64,000 bases of DNA from Seonamhaeicola algicola (GCF_007997385.1 NZ_VOSC01000033.1:62775-126774), one strand, 5' to 3'. Counted from the first letter of the stretch, positions 33,938-44,521 are shown. Notes: a model not told the origin generated them from the letters alone. Translations and numbers: made by a program.

Positions 33938-35500
33938 CTAGTTAGTAAGCTCAATAAATACTGGCGATACTTTTTTAAGCCTTACGCTAACACCGCTAGC
34001 TTTAGCTTCAATATCAAATATTTGAACGCCCGAACCTCTTTTTGCTTTACGTAAAGCTGCTTTTGCTCTACTATCTAACTTATTACCGTTTACAGTTATT
34101 GTAGGCTGCCCTGGTACTTTAAATTTAAATCCTGTTACACGTAATGGTAATTCAAAATCAAAATCATCAAACTTAGCACCAACAGTAGAAATTTCTAAAG
34201 AGTTTCTTTGCATTTTTAAAGCACCATCTTCTCCTCTAACTGTACCTGTTGGTTTTGGTAAATCTTTAATTCTGAAAGTAGCTCTGTCTGAAACTTTACC
34301 ACCATCAGGTAATGTACCTGTTACATTAATTGTTACTTCTCTACCTTTTACTGATGTAGCATCCATTATGTATTTGCTTCCGCCTGATCTTGATAAACCT
34401 TGAGCACTTGCAGATACTTTATTATCTGGCACACCAGCAAATGAAATAGTCATAGGGTTTTTAACACCACGGTAAACTACATTCATTTTATCTGCTGAAA
34501 TAGTTGCAGAATTTGGTTTTGATACAGTTGCAAATGATGAACTTACAGGAACTTCAATTTCTTCGCCATCTTGAGCAAAAATTAATTTTCCTTCAATTTT
34601 GTGTTCACCAACACCACCTGTACCTATTTTTAATTTTACTTTACCGTCTTCAATTGAATATTGATTTTCAGTAAGCTTTCTTCCATCTAATGTTAATTCA
34701 ACTCTTGATGGTTTTGTTGAAGCATCTTTTCTACCTAAAACAATTTGCCCATCAAACTGCTCGCCATTGAAATAAGCAGATTTTGAAGTTTCCATTAAAG
34801 TTGTATAGTTTGTCATAGACACCTCACTAGAAAGTGTTCCTTGTAACATAGCCGATAACACTTGAGACTCTGTAGTTTTAATATCAGCTTGCAACTGCGT
34901 CATTTTGGTTAATGATGCCACTAAAGGGAAACCTTTGTAATGATAATCTAACCAATCAACAGGTCTGTTATCTCTATTAATTACTTGGTCTGTGCTAAAG
35001 TTTTTCTGTACATCTTTAACAATATCTTGCATTCCTTTTTCATCTTTTAAAATTTCAGAAACGCCATCTCTAAATGTAGCAATTTGATTTAAAAACTCTT
35101 TTCCTTCAGGCTTAATAACATCGCCTTTAAAGAAATTTTGGTCTAAATAATCTCCTTTATCCATAATTTCATAATCCGTAGGATCATCAATTTTTGCAAC
35201 CATTTTACCTTTTAAATCTTCAAGATAATTGTTGAAGTTTGTAGCTAAAACGTCTATTTGATGAGCTTTAGCTTTTAAAGGTTCATATTTTTCAGGTTGA
35301 TCTGCAGCTTTTTGGTCTAAACTTGCTACAAACGATTCATTACGTTCTGAAGCTGCTTTGTTAGACTGTGTAAGCTTTTCGTTCATTAATCCGAAGGCTG
35401 AAAGCACTTCTTTAGACATATTTAATGCTAACATTGCAATGAAGATTAAATACATCAGATTAATCATCTTCTGTCTTGGTGATAAATTATTTCCTGCCAT
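33938..35500 (-). CDS. gldM: Gliding motility / type IX secretion motor protein GldM
   Basis: The 520-residue protein has one N-terminal membrane helix (MINLMYLIFIAMLALNMSKEVL at about 12-33, preceded by LSPRQK). A helical periplasmic domain follows (about 40-215), then several immunoglobulin-like beta domains with TISADKMNVVYRGVKNPMTISFAGV near 330. This is the GldM layout. With GldL it forms the proton-driven inner-membrane motor that powers type IX secretion. The gene lies between gldL and gldN. Confidence 0.96.
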   Translation of the reverse strand: MAGNNLSPRQKMINLMYLIFIAMLALNMSKEVLSAFGLMNEKLTQSNKAASERNESFVASLDQKAADQPEKYEPLKAKAHQIDVLATNFNNYLEDLKGKMVAKIDDPTDYEIMDKGDYLDQNFFKGDVIKPEGKEFLNQIATFRDGVSEILKDEKGMQDIVKDVQKNFSTDQVINRDNRPVDWLDYHYKGFPLVASLTKMTQLQADIKTTESQVLSAMLQGTLSSEVSMTNYTTLMETSKSAYFNGEQFDGQIVLGRKDASTKPSRVELTLDGRKLTENQYSIEDGKVKLKIGTGGVGEHKIEGKLIFAQDGEEIEVPVSSSFATVSKPNSATISADKMNVVYRGVKNPMTISFAGVPDNKVSASAQGLSRSGGSKYIMDATSVKGREVTINVTGTLPDGGKVSDRATFRIKDLPKPTGTVRGEDGALKMQRNSLEISTVGAKFDDFDFELPLRVTGFKFKVPGQPTITVNGNKLDSRAKAALRKAKRGSGVQIFDIEAKASGVSVRLKKVSPVFIELTN

Positions 35501-35541
35501 TTTAAATTAGGTTTTGGGTTAATACTTTAGGTATTACCTAA

Positions 35542-36180
35542 TTATTTATTCATTGCAGATAACATACCACCATATACACCATTTAATGAAGAAAGGTTAG
35601 ATGCTAATGATTGCATTTGCTCTTTTAATTTTGCTGCGTTTTCAACAGACTCTTCGTTAATTGACGTTTGTTTGTTAATGCTTTCTAACTGTACTTTGTA
35701 TAAGCTGTTTAATGATTCCATTTGAGCTGCAGCTAATGATAGCTCTTCACCGTACTTTTTAGTAGCCTCAATAGAATCTACAGTAGATGACATGTTTTTT
35801 GCAGCACCTTCAAAATTCTTAATGCTTTCACCTAAGCTTGAAATTAATTCTCCATCAATTTTAGCTTCTTTTAATAAGTTATCTAACTTTTGAGATAATA
35901 ATCCTTGAGGGTTTTCATCTGAAGTTGCTCTTTCTTTTTTAGCACCACCAGCTAATTCTGGGTATACTAAAGACCAATCTAATTCGTTTTCAACTGGTTC
36001 AAATGCTGAAATAGCAAATATAATAGCCTCGGTTACAAGACCAATTGTTAACATTACATTACCTGTTAACGGACCAATTTCAAAGTGAATAATTTTGAAT
36101 AATGCTCCAACAATTACAATTGCTGCTCCTAATCCATAAGCCATGTTCATGAATCTTTTACTTGCTTTTGACTGTGCCAT
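35542..36180 (-). CDS. gldL: Gliding motility / type IX secretion motor protein GldL
   Basis: The 212-residue protein has two N-terminal membrane helices (MAYGLGAAIVIVGALFKIIHF at about 13-33 and LTGNVMLTIGLVTEAIIFAISAFEP at about 38-62). The second carries the Glu typical of GldL proton handling. A cytoplasmic helical tail follows. GldL wraps a GldM dimer in the inner membrane as the other half of the motor. It lies 80 bp downstream of gldK. Confidence 0.96.
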   Translation of the reverse strand: MAQSKASKRFMNMAYGLGAAIVIVGALFKIIHFEIGPLTGNVMLTIGLVTEAIIFAISAFEPVENELDWSLVYPELAGGAKKERATSDENPQGLLSQKLDNLLKEAKIDGELISSLGESIKNFEGAAKNMSSTVDSIEATKKYGEELSLAAAQMESLNSLYKVQLESINKQTSINEESVENAAKLKEQMQSLASNLSSLNGVYGGMLSAMNK

Positions 36181-36260
36181 AATTTTCGGTTTTTAAAATT
36201 TAAGTACGCTAGTACTTAAGTAGGTTAATTAATAGTATTTAAATTTGATTTGTTACGTTG

Positions 36261-37628
36261 TTAGTTGCTTCCGTTACTAGTTACTTTGGTTCCCATGTAA
36301 TCTTGCACGGTTCTAAAGCCTATATAACTTCTTGCAGAATCTGCATACTCATAGTCTCTTGAGCTTACTTGTAAAAAGTATGCTACATCTTTCCAAGAGC
36401 CACCTCTTATTACTTTTCTGGTATTATCCTCGTCATTAACGTTAGGGTTAATAGTTGATGTGTACTCATATGAGTTAGGATCATAAGATGCATTTACCCA
36501 TTCTGAGACGTTACCAGCCATGTTATATAAATTATAATCATTTGGCTCATATGACTTTGCTTCAACAGTATATAAAGCTTGGTCTGCGGCATAATCACCC
36601 CTTACTGGTTTAAAGTTAGCCATAAAACAACCTCTATCACTTTTTGTGTATGGGCCTCCCCAAGGGTATGTTGCTGCTTGTAGGCCACCTCTTGCGGCAT
36701 ATTCCCATTCTGCTTCAGATGGTAATCTAAATCTGTTAACTAAAGCTGCGCCTTTTTTAGATTTTTGATATGTGTTTTTATTTATAGTACGCCACTCACA
36801 AAATGCTTTTGCTTGTTTCCAGGTAACACCTACTACAGGGTAATCTCCGTAAGCATCATGCCAAAAGTAATCATTGTGCATTGGTTCATTGTATGAGTAA
36901 GCAAAATCTCTAATCCATACTGTGGTATCAGGATAAATTTCTACTTCTTCTTTTTTAATAACATCTTTACGAGCTATACCTCTGTTTTTGGCAGCTTCTT
37001 TAATGTCCATGTAATTATACTGGAACTTAAATTTTTTCACATCCCAAGTACGTTGCCCATTGTATGATTCTTCTAATGGTAAATACATAGTATCCATTAC
37101 TTCGGCATAATACTCATCGATATACTCTGATGTATCAAAAATTAAATCAATGTCTTTGTTTATTTTTCGGCCTTCGTAACCAGTAGGCCCTAAACCTGTG
37201 TAGTTTTCAAACATATACTTTTCGTAAACAGTCATGTTTGAAGTGTCTGCGTCTTTAAATGCAAATTCACCTATTGTACCTTCATCTTCTTGAGTTAATC
37301 CAACCTCATCAGCTAAAACTGCTAAGCGCATTCTAACAATAGAGTCTCTAACCCAATGAACAAATTGACGGTACTCACTATTTGTAATTTCAGTAGCATC
37401 CATATAAAATGCTCTTACTGTTACTGTTTTTGCTGGCGCGTCATTAATACCAGCTAAATCATCATCAGCTTTACCCATAATATAAGCGCCTCCAGGAATA
37501 AGCTCCATTCCGTAAGGTTTTTCTGGGTGCCATTTTTTACCTTTAACACCCACTAGTTCTCCTCTATCTTTAGAGCCACAACTAGCTAGTATTGTTATTA
37601 CTGCGGTTAATAAAATAAACTTCTTCAT
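36261..37628 (-). CDS. gldK: Gliding motility / type IX secretion lipoprotein GldK
   Basis: The 455-residue protein starts with a lipoprotein signal (LLTAVITILASC, Cys near residue 17). It then has a formylglycine-generating-enzyme/sulfatase-modifying fold: GMELIPGGAYIMG at about 40-52, FYMDATEITNSEYRQFVHWV, FRLPSEAEWEYAARGG, YNLYNMAGNVSEWV and VIRGGSWKD. In GldK this fold is used structurally. GldK forms the outer-membrane-attached ring with GldN. It heads the gldKLMN operon. Confidence 0.96.
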   Translation of the reverse strand: MKKFILLTAVITILASCGSKDRGELVGVKGKKWHPEKPYGMELIPGGAYIMGKADDDLAGINDAPAKTVTVRAFYMDATEITNSEYRQFVHWVRDSIVRMRLAVLADEVGLTQEDEGTIGEFAFKDADTSNMTVYEKYMFENYTGLGPTGYEGRKINKDIDLIFDTSEYIDEYYAEVMDTMYLPLEESYNGQRTWDVKKFKFQYNYMDIKEAAKNRGIARKDVIKKEEVEIYPDTTVWIRDFAYSYNEPMHNDYFWHDAYGDYPVVGVTWKQAKAFCEWRTINKNTYQKSKKGAALVNRFRLPSEAEWEYAARGGLQAATYPWGGPYTKSDRGCFMANFKPVRGDYAADQALYTVEAKSYEPNDYNLYNMAGNVSEWVNASYDPNSYEYTSTINPNVNDEDNTRKVIRGGSWKDVAYFLQVSSRDYEYADSARSYIGFRTVQDYMGTKVTSNGSN

Positions 37629-37791
37629 ATCTATAGTAAACTCGAGGTTAATTAATTCAGCTTCTTAATTTGTGGCGTAAACATATCTATATATTTTTAA
37701 ATAACCAACTTTTTTTAAAAAAAAATTACGTTTCATCGTAAAAATTTGGCATTTCACCGATGAAATTACCTTTTCAACCCTAACAGCTATT

Positions 37792-38958
37792 TTACACGCA
37801 ATTTTTCCTAAAGGCTTTATACCAGCGCTCTGGCACTTTATTATTACATGCATCAAGGTAATCTTCGTGGGTGCAAGGTAATAACGTATGTCTCTTTAAT
37901 TTATTATTTACTTCGGTTATAAATGGTATTTCAATCCACCATCTTCCTGTTTTGGTGCTCTTGTAAAAAATAAGCTCATCATCATCAACTAACGCTATGA
38001 ATTTCTGATAGTTATTATCATTAGTAAAATCATCATCTTTTACTCTGTAGTTTACACCTTCTACAAAATACCATAGCATTTGAGCAACCAACATAGCTGT
38101 AATTTCATCATCTTTTGAAGGTTTATACTCATAAATACCAAATGACGATACTTTGTTACTTATACCTGCATACCGTGCAATGGCGCAAATTTCTTTACCA
38201 TTTAATCCGTTAGGAGAGAATTTTTGTTTTAAACTTACTTCTGAACTTTTTACCGAAGTTAAATCTACACTCACAATATTAGCATCTCTTAAAACGGGTT
38301 CTACTAAAGAAATATTGTGAGACACCTCACCTAACCTGTACGACTCAAAATACAGTTGATTCATCAAATCTATTTCTTCTTGAGAATTGAAGTAAGTTTG
38401 ATAGCCTACAGTTGCGTAGTTAAATAAATTGTATGGTTGGTTAAGAATTATTTTACCCACAAAACTGTTATTTTTTATGGGTTTTGAAGAATCACCTAAA
38501 TCAAACTTACTATCTACATTAACCACATTTACCATGGGGATTAAATTATCATAAGCTCTGTAATTTGCGTATGTTAAATCTTGCGAGCCTCCTAAAATTA
38601 TGGGTATAATATTTTTTTTAACAAGTAAGTTTATAGCTGTTTTTACAGCAAAATAGGTGTCTTCAACAGTTTCACCTTTGTGAATATCGCCTAAATCGGC
38701 CATGGTGGTATTCCAAGTACCTGGAAAAAGGCTATAAAAAGCTTTTCTAATTTCATCTAAACCAAATGTTTCTCCTATATAATTAACATCGTTTCTGTTT
38801 TCTAAAACGCCAATTATAGCAATGTTTACATCATCTAGATTTGGAATACCATTTTTTTCTGAATGTATTTTAAGTTTTCTTCCTAATGCTTGAGCAGATA
38901 ACAACTCATTGTGAGCCAACACTAAATCTGATACCGGAGAAAGAAAGTTAAAATTCAT
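37792..38958 (-). CDS. Arginase/formiminoglutamase-fold protein with degenerate metal site
   Basis: The 388-residue protein aligns with the ureohydrolase family: IAIIGVLENRNDVN near 47-59, IIPIILGGSQDLTYANY (117-133), VVNVDSKFDLG (145-155) and IVSVDLTSVKSSE (228-240). In active members these motifs read GGDH, DAHxD and SxDxD. Here the His of GGDH is Q126, the middle His is K151 and the last Asp is T234, so about half of the dimanganese ligands are missing. It is therefore unlikely to be a standard hydrolase. It lies between topA (5 bp upstream) and gldK, a position that suggests a link to the secretion system, though none is shown. Confidence 0.8.
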   Translation of the reverse strand: MNFNFLSPVSDLVLAHNELLSAQALGRKLKIHSEKNGIPNLDDVNIAIIGVLENRNDVNYIGETFGLDEIRKAFYSLFPGTWNTTMADLGDIHKGETVEDTYFAVKTAINLLVKKNIIPIILGGSQDLTYANYRAYDNLIPMVNVVNVDSKFDLGDSSKPIKNNSFVGKIILNQPYNLFNYATVGYQTYFNSQEEIDLMNQLYFESYRLGEVSHNISLVEPVLRDANIVSVDLTSVKSSEVSLKQKFSPNGLNGKEICAIARYAGISNKVSSFGIYEYKPSKDDEITAMLVAQMLWYFVEGVNYRVKDDDFTNDNNYQKFIALVDDDELIFYKSTKTGRWWIEIPFITEVNNKLKRHTLLPCTHEDYLDACNNKVPERWYKAFRKNCV

Positions 38959-38963
38959 TTATG

Positions 38964-41453
38964 TTATTTCTTTTTTGTTGTAGTTTTTTTTCTGGTTGTT
39001 TTTTTCTTTGGTGCATTGGCTTCAATAATTGCTTTAGCTTCATCTAGTGTCATTTTGGTAACATCAACCGTTTTAGCTAATTCAACTTTTACTTTGCCTT
39101 GTATTACATTGTGTCTTCCCCAACGTGCTTTTTCAACACGAATACCTTCGTCTTCCCAATTATGTACAACTTTATCAATTTCTTTTTGAATTTTGGTTTC
39201 AATAAGCTCTACAATATCTTCTTCCGATAGGTTATCCCAGTCGTATTTTTTATTCACATTAATAAACATGTTGTTCCATTTAATAAATGGCCCGAAACGT
39301 CCTTTTCCTTTTTGCACAGGTAAATCTTTATAAACGTATATTGGTGCATCGGCTTTTTGTTTTTCTTTTATTAAAACAATAGCATCATCTAAATCTACAC
39401 TTAAAGGATCGGTGCCTTTTGGCAATGACACGTATGCTTTGCCAAACTTAACATAAGGACCAAAACGGCCGTTATTAACCTGTACTTCTTCGCCTTCGTA
39501 TTCTCCTAAAGTTTTAGGCAATTGAAACAAATCCATAGCCTCTTCATAGGTTATGGTTGTTAATTGTTGGTCTGGGCTAAGACTAGCAAATTGTGGTTTT
39601 TCTTCTTCATCAACAGTTCCTATTTGTACCATTGGCCCAAATTTACCCAAACGCACACTTACTTGCCTGCCTGTTTTAGGATCTGTTCCTAAAATACGCT
39701 CACCAGATTCTCTATCAGCATTTTCTTTTACATCTTCAACTTTAGGATGGAAATCTTTCCAAAATGATTTCATCATTTTTTGCCAATCTTCTTTTCCTTC
39801 AGCAATATCATCAAAATCTTCTTCAACTTTAGCGGTGAAATTATAATCTAATATTTGGTTGAAATGATTCACCAAAAAATCTGTTACAATCATACCAATA
39901 TCTGTTGGAACAAGTTTTCCTTTATCTGAGCCTACTTTTTCGGTTAAAGTTTTATCTGTAACTGTACCGCCTTGTAAAGTAAGTTGCGAGTAATTGCGCT
40001 CTACACCATCAACCGTTCCTTTTTCAACATAATTTCTATTTTGAATAGTTGAAATTGTTGGTGCATAAGTTGATGGACGCCCAATACCTAACTCTTCTAA
40101 CTTTTTTACTAATGAAGCCTCGGTATATCGTGCTGGCGGACGCGTATAACGCTCTGTTGCTGTAATGTAATTATTTAGAAGCGTTTCACCTGTTTTCATT
40201 GCTGGCAGCATACCTTCTTGCTCAACATCTTCATCATCTGTACCTTCTAAATATACTTTTAAAAACCCATCAAACGTGATAACCTCTCCGTTAGCTGTAA
40301 AAGTTTCATTATGTGTAGAGGCTTCAATTTTAACATTGGTACGCTCTAATTCTGCTTCACTCATTTGTGATGCAATGGCGCGTTTCCAAATTAACTCATA
40401 TAAACGCGCTTGATCTCTATCTATATTTACAGTATGCCTTGAAAAATCTGTAGGCCTAATAGCCTCATGTGCTTCTTGAGCGCCTTTGGTTTTTCCTGTA
40501 TAATTACGTGGTTTACTGTAATTGTTTCCGTAAGCTTTTTCTATTTCGGCTTGCGCACCTTGGCGTGCCTCATCAGATAAATTAGTACTATCGGTTCTCA
40601 TGTAGGTAATTAAACCTGCTTCATATAAGCGTTGCGCCATAGTCATGGTTTTACTTACTGAAAAATACAATTTACGTGATGCTTCTTGCTGTAATGTTGA
40701 TGTTGTAAATGGTGCTGCAGGCGATTTTTTTGCCGGTTTTTTTTGTAAATCGGCTACCTTAAAATTGGCAGAAGCATTTTTTTGTAAAAACGCTTGAGCT
40801 TCTTTTTTGTTTGTAAGGTTTTTTGGGAGTTTAGCTTTGAAAGATTGCCCGTCTTCATTAGAAAATTCGGCATCAATTCTGTAAGATGCTTCAGGTGTAA
40901 AATCTTGAATTTCGCGTTCTTTCTCAACAATTAAACGTACTGAAACCGACTGTACTCTACCTGCCGACAAACCTCCTTTTACTTTTCGCCATAAAACTGG
41001 AGACAACTCATACCCCACAATTCTATCTAAAACGCGGCGTGCTTGTTGTGCATCAACTAAATCATAATCAATACCTCGCGGATTTTCAATAGCCTTTTTT
41101 ATGGCTGCCTTGGTAATTTCATGAAAAACAATACGTTTTGTTTTGTCCTTATCAAGTTTTAAAGCCTCGGCCAAATGCCATGCAATAGCTTCTCCTTCGC
41201 GGTCTTCATCACTTGCTAACCAAACAGTTTCTGCTTTTTTTGCAAGTTCTTTAAGTTTTTTTACTACTGCTTTTTTATCTTTTGATACTTCGTATTTTGG
41301 TTTAAAATCACCTTCTACATCAACCCCAAGTTCTTTTGAAGGAAGATCTGATATATGCCCAAAGCTAGATTCTACTTTGAATTCTTTTCCTAAAAATTTC
41401 TCTATAGTTTTTGCTTTTGCAGGTGACTCTACAATCACTAAATTCTTCGCCAT
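38964..41453 (-). CDS. topA: DNA topoisomerase I (type IA)
   Basis: The 829-residue enzyme has the N-terminal TOPRIM domain (LVIVESPAKAKTIEKFLG at about 4-21 and WLASDEDREGEAIAWHLAEAL with the acidic DxDxE metal site). The gate domains follow with the catalytic Tyr in GLITYMRTDSTNLS (about residue 293). The four-Cys zinc fingers of E. coli TopA are absent. The C-terminus instead has beta-type repeats (GRFGPYVKFG, GRFGPFIKWN) and a Lys-rich tail (TTRKKTTTKKK), as in other Bacteroidota. It relaxes negative supercoils. It is upstream of the arginase-fold gene, probably in the same transcript. Confidence 0.97.
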   Translation of the reverse strand: MAKNLVIVESPAKAKTIEKFLGKEFKVESSFGHISDLPSKELGVDVEGDFKPKYEVSKDKKAVVKKLKELAKKAETVWLASDEDREGEAIAWHLAEALKLDKDKTKRIVFHEITKAAIKKAIENPRGIDYDLVDAQQARRVLDRIVGYELSPVLWRKVKGGLSAGRVQSVSVRLIVEKEREIQDFTPEASYRIDAEFSNEDGQSFKAKLPKNLTNKKEAQAFLQKNASANFKVADLQKKPAKKSPAAPFTTSTLQQEASRKLYFSVSKTMTMAQRLYEAGLITYMRTDSTNLSDEARQGAQAEIEKAYGNNYSKPRNYTGKTKGAQEAHEAIRPTDFSRHTVNIDRDQARLYELIWKRAIASQMSEAELERTNVKIEASTHNETFTANGEVITFDGFLKVYLEGTDDEDVEQEGMLPAMKTGETLLNNYITATERYTRPPARYTEASLVKKLEELGIGRPSTYAPTISTIQNRNYVEKGTVDGVERNYSQLTLQGGTVTDKTLTEKVGSDKGKLVPTDIGMIVTDFLVNHFNQILDYNFTAKVEEDFDDIAEGKEDWQKMMKSFWKDFHPKVEDVKENADRESGERILGTDPKTGRQVSVRLGKFGPMVQIGTVDEEEKPQFASLSPDQQLTTITYEEAMDLFQLPKTLGEYEGEEVQVNNGRFGPYVKFGKAYVSLPKGTDPLSVDLDDAIVLIKEKQKADAPIYVYKDLPVQKGKGRFGPFIKWNNMFINVNKKYDWDNLSEEDIVELIETKIQKEIDKVVHNWEDEGIRVEKARWGRHNVIQGKVKVELAKTVDVTKMTLDEAKAIIEANAPKKKTTRKKTTTKKK

Positions 41454-41537
41454 ACTTCCGTTTTTGAAGCTACAAATGTATATGAAAAAAAGTTTATGTG
41501 CCCCATTTTATGGATTAACCCTGTAATATTTTTAAAA

Positions 41538-41573
41538 AAAAGCCCATATTTCAATGAGGAAATATGGGCTTTT
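41538..41573 (-). terminator. Terminator of the membrane-protein gene
   Basis: A perfect 15-bp stem (AAAAGCCCATATTTC with its complement) around a six-base loop has a T run on the minus strand. It lies 8 bp past the stop codon of the gene ending at 41581. Confidence 0.9.
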
Positions 41574-41580
41574 GAAGTGT

Positions 41581-42363
41581 TTATTCTTCTATTAATCCTA
41601 TTTGATTAATATCATCATTATCTTTAAAACCAATAACATTTTTATACACTAAATATGTTGTGTGATACGGAAATGCTCCTGTAAAAAGTACACCTATACC
41701 ACATAAAAGCATACCTACTATTTGCGATAATAAACTAGCAACTATTAATAAACCTAGGGTAATTCCCCATTTTTTTGTTCCTAGTTTAAAGCTTACTTTA
41801 ACTACTTCTCCTACTGATAAGTCTGGATTAAAAGCCATTACTATTGCAAAAAAGCTTATAGGTACAATTACATATAATAAAGGTATGTAACATAATAACG
41901 CAGATGGTATTGCTATTAGCATTGAAATTAACATTAACATAAAGAACTTGGTTAAATATTTCACTTTTACAAAATGAAAAAAATCAGAGGTTGTTACCTG
42001 CTCATTATAATCAAACTTCTTAATAATTCTGTAAAAACCAGCATTAAGCGCCACAGATACGGCCCCCAAAACAAACACACCAACAAATACTACAAGTATA
42101 TATAACAATGACATGCCTGCAAAAAAGTTACCTATAGCTTGGTCATTTCCATAACCACCTTCTTGTTGAGCAAGAATTAAACCTAAAAAAGGCACATAAA
42201 ATATAATTATAAGCGGCAGCATTATTAATATGGTAAAAAGCTGCAGTAAAAAACCGTGCAACCATGTTTTTTTAAAAAGTTCTATGGCTTCGCCAAATAT
42301 GGTTCCGAAATCTAAAGTTTTGGCATTTTGAATTTTCTCTAATAAATTTGATAAGGTATTCAT
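41581..42363 (-). CDS. Multi-pass membrane protein of unknown function
   Basis: The 260-residue protein has an N-terminal amphipathic region, FGTIFGEAIELFKKTW, then about six hydrophobic segments (near 35-60, 82-108, 130-150, 155-178, 200-220 and 222-235). The shape fits a DUF4013-like or glycerophosphoryl-diester-like membrane family found widely in bacteria, but I cannot name it with confidence. There is no catalytic motif or signal peptide. It has its own terminator. Confidence 0.75.
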   Translation of the reverse strand: MNTLSNLLEKIQNAKTLDFGTIFGEAIELFKKTWLHGFLLQLFTILIMLPLIIIFYVPFLGLILAQQEGGYGNDQAIGNFFAGMSLLYILVVFVGVFVLGAVSVALNAGFYRIIKKFDYNEQVTTSDFFHFVKVKYLTKFFMLMLISMLIAIPSALLCYIPLLYVIVPISFFAIVMAFNPDLSVGEVVKVSFKLGTKKWGITLGLLIVASLLSQIVGMLLCGIGVLFTGAFPYHTTYLVYKNVIGFKDNDDINQIGLIEE

Positions 42364-42440
42364 TATGTTTGGGTTAGTTATTTAATACCGAATAAAGGTA
42401 TATTTTTTTCAATTACAAACAAAAACCCATAAAAAAAGTG

Positions 42441-42884
42441 TTAATAATTGTAAGTTAAGGGTGCGTTTACCCCTTCCAAATGTAGTTGTATTTTATGGCT
42501 ACCTTTCACTCTTATTGGTAGTAAATTAAATGATACCGTACGCTCAAAATATGCCAAACAAGCTTCGTTATTTTTAAAATTTAATTTCATATAACGTTGT
42601 TCGGGTAATGACTCTGCAACCGTACCAGAATCTATTAACTGAAACTCCCAACTTGTACCACTACAACCCGATGCTCCAAATGTAACCTGCAAACAATCTG
42701 CTTCAATACTAGCATCTAAAATATTTAAACCTTCAAAATTACCTTTAGTGTATGCCTCTTCATCAACTAGTATTGTAAAATCACATGTATTACTTTCAAT
42801 ACTATCGTCTTCTTTACATTGTGTATTAAAAAAACCCACCATTAACACCACTAAAAATAAAAGTTGCTTCATAATTTTAAACAT
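42441..42884 (-). CDS. Small lipoprotein of unknown function
   Basis: The 147-residue product has a short signal (MKQLLFLVVLMVGFFNTQC) ending in a lipobox-like NTQC, then acidic residues. The ATG at 42872 would give the neater signal peptide; the ATG at 42884 adds four residues. Cys-containing segments (ASIEADCLQVTFGASGCSGTSWEF) recur in small periplasmic Bacteroidota proteins. No named family is recognised. It is divergent from miaB. Confidence 0.75.
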   Translation of the reverse strand: MFKIMKQLLFLVVLMVGFFNTQCKEDDSIESNTCDFTILVDEEAYTKGNFEGLNILDASIEADCLQVTFGASGCSGTSWEFQLIDSGTVAESLPEQRYMKLNFKNNEACLAYFERTVSFNLLPIRVKGSHKIQLHLEGVNAPLTYNY

Positions 42885-42982
42885 TTATGCTTTTTTTTTA
42901 AAAGATGAACTAAACACCAAATGGTTGCGTTTTTACGCATTTAAAAAGCTTATAAATTTTAACTAAAAATAGCATATGACAC

Positions 42983-43015
42983 TTTGTCACAAAACCCAAA
43001 TTAATTGTATCTTTG
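42983..43015 (+). promoter_or_regulatory. Promoter of miaB
   Basis: TTTG (42983-42986), 21 bp, then TATCTTTG (43008-43015) matches the Bacteroidota housekeeping promoter with an exact -7 box. The start codon chosen for miaB is 57 bp downstream. Confidence 0.7.
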
Positions 43016-43072
43016 CAACTGCCTAAATTAATAGAGGCATAAATATTGACCGTAATTTGGTTGAATTATATT

Positions 43073-44521
43073 ATGGAAAAGATTATAGACGAAAAAAAAC
43101 AAGGCGAATCTTTAGTTTTAGCACAAAAGGAAGGCAATAAACGCAAACTTTTTATTGAAAGTTATGGTTGCCAAATGAATTTTTCTGATAGTGAAATTGT
43201 AGCTTCAATATTAAACGAACAAGGCTACAACACCACACAAATTTTAGAAGAAGCCGATTTAGTTTTAGTTAACACCTGCTCTATTAGGGATAAGGCTGAA
43301 CAAACCGTACGCAAACGCCTAGAAAAATACAACGCTGTAAAACAAGAAAGCAACCCAAACATGAAAGTTGGGGTTTTAGGCTGTATGGCAGAACGCCTTA
43401 AAAGCAAATTTCTTGAAGAAGAAAAAATTGTAGACCTTGTAGTTGGCCCCGATGCTTACAAAGATTTACCAAATCTTTTAGCTGAAGTTGATGAAGGTAG
43501 AGATGCTATTAATGTAATTCTTTCAAAAGAAGAAACCTATGGTGATATTGCCCCAGTACGCTTAAACAGCAATGGTGTAACTGCTTTTGTTTCTATTACC
43601 CGCGGTTGCGACAACATGTGTACCTTTTGCGTTGTACCTTTTACACGTGGGCGTGAGCGTAGTAGAGACCCACAAAGTATTTTAGAAGAAGTTAATGATT
43701 TATGGAACAAAGGCTATAAAGAAGTAACGCTTTTAGGCCAAAATGTAGATAGCTATCTTTGGTATGGCGGCGGCCTTAAAAAAGATTTTGATAAAGCTTC
43801 TGATTTACAAAAAGCTACAGCAACCAATTTTTCTAAATTATTAGAATTATGTGCCCAAGCGCAGCCAAAAATGCGTTTTAGGTTTTCTACATCTAACCCA
43901 CAAGACATGACCTTAGATGTTATTGAAACCATGGGTAAATACAAAAACATTTGTAAATATATACACTTACCTGTGCAAAGTGGCAGTAACCGCATTTTAA
44001 AAGAAATGAACCGCCAACATACCCGCGAAGCGTATTTTGAACTCATTGATAATATAAAACGCATTATACCAGATTGTGCTATTAGTCAAGATATGATTGC
44101 TGGTTTCCCTACCGAAACCGAACAAGATCATCAAGATACATTAAGCCTTATGGAATACGTAAAATATGATTTTGGTTTTATGTTTGCCTACTCTGAAAGA
44201 CCAGGCACATTGGCTGAACGTAAAATGGAAGACGATATTCCTTTAGATGTAAAAAAACGACGTTTAAACGAAATTATAGCACTGCAACAAAAACATGGTT
44301 TAATGCGTACCCAAGAGCATGTTGGTAAAATTGAAGAGGTTTTAATTGAAAAAACTTCAAAACGATCAGATGCTCATTGGTCTGGAAGAAACAGCCAAAA
44401 CACCATGGTAGTTTTTCCTAAAGAAAACTATAAAATAGGCGATTTTGTAAACGTTAAAATTACCAATTGCACCAGCGCCACCTTAATGGGTGAAGCCGTT
44501 GGTTATTCTGAAAACAATTAA
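43073..44521 (+). CDS. miaB: tRNA-2-methylthio-N6-dimethylallyladenosine synthase MiaB
   Basis: The product is 482 residues from the ATG at 43073; an upstream TTG at 43046 is unlikely. An N-terminal MTTase domain holds three Fe-S Cys residues ([21 protein letters not shown]). The radical-SAM core holds the second cluster (CDNMCTFC, a CxxxCxxC) and SAM-binding segments such as [12 protein letters not shown]-terminal TRAM domain (about 410-480) contacts tRNA. MiaB adds a methylthio group to i6A37 of tRNAs reading codons that start with U. Confidence 0.96.
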   Translation: MEKIIDEKKQGESLVLAQKEGNKRKLFIESYGCQMNFSDSEIVASILNEQGYNTTQILEEADLVLVNTCSIRDKAEQTVRKRLEKYNAVKQESNPNMKVGVLGCMAERLKSKFLEEEKIVDLVVGPDAYKDLPNLLAEVDEGRDAINVILSKEETYGDIAPVRLNSNGVTAFVSITRGCDNMCTFCVVPFTRGRERSRDPQSILEEVNDLWNKGYKEVTLLGQNVDSYLWYGGGLKKDFDKASDLQKATATNFSKLLELCAQAQPKMRFRFSTSNPQDMTLDVIETMGKYKNICKYIHLPVQSGSNRILKEMNRQHTREAYFELIDNIKRIIPDCAISQDMIAGFPTETEQDHQDTLSLMEYVKYDFGFMFAYSERPGTLAERKMEDDIPLDVKKRRLNEIIALQQKHGLMRTQEHVGKIEEVLIEKTSKRSDAHWSGRNSQNTMVVFPKENYKIGDFVNVKITNCTSATLMGEAVGYSENN

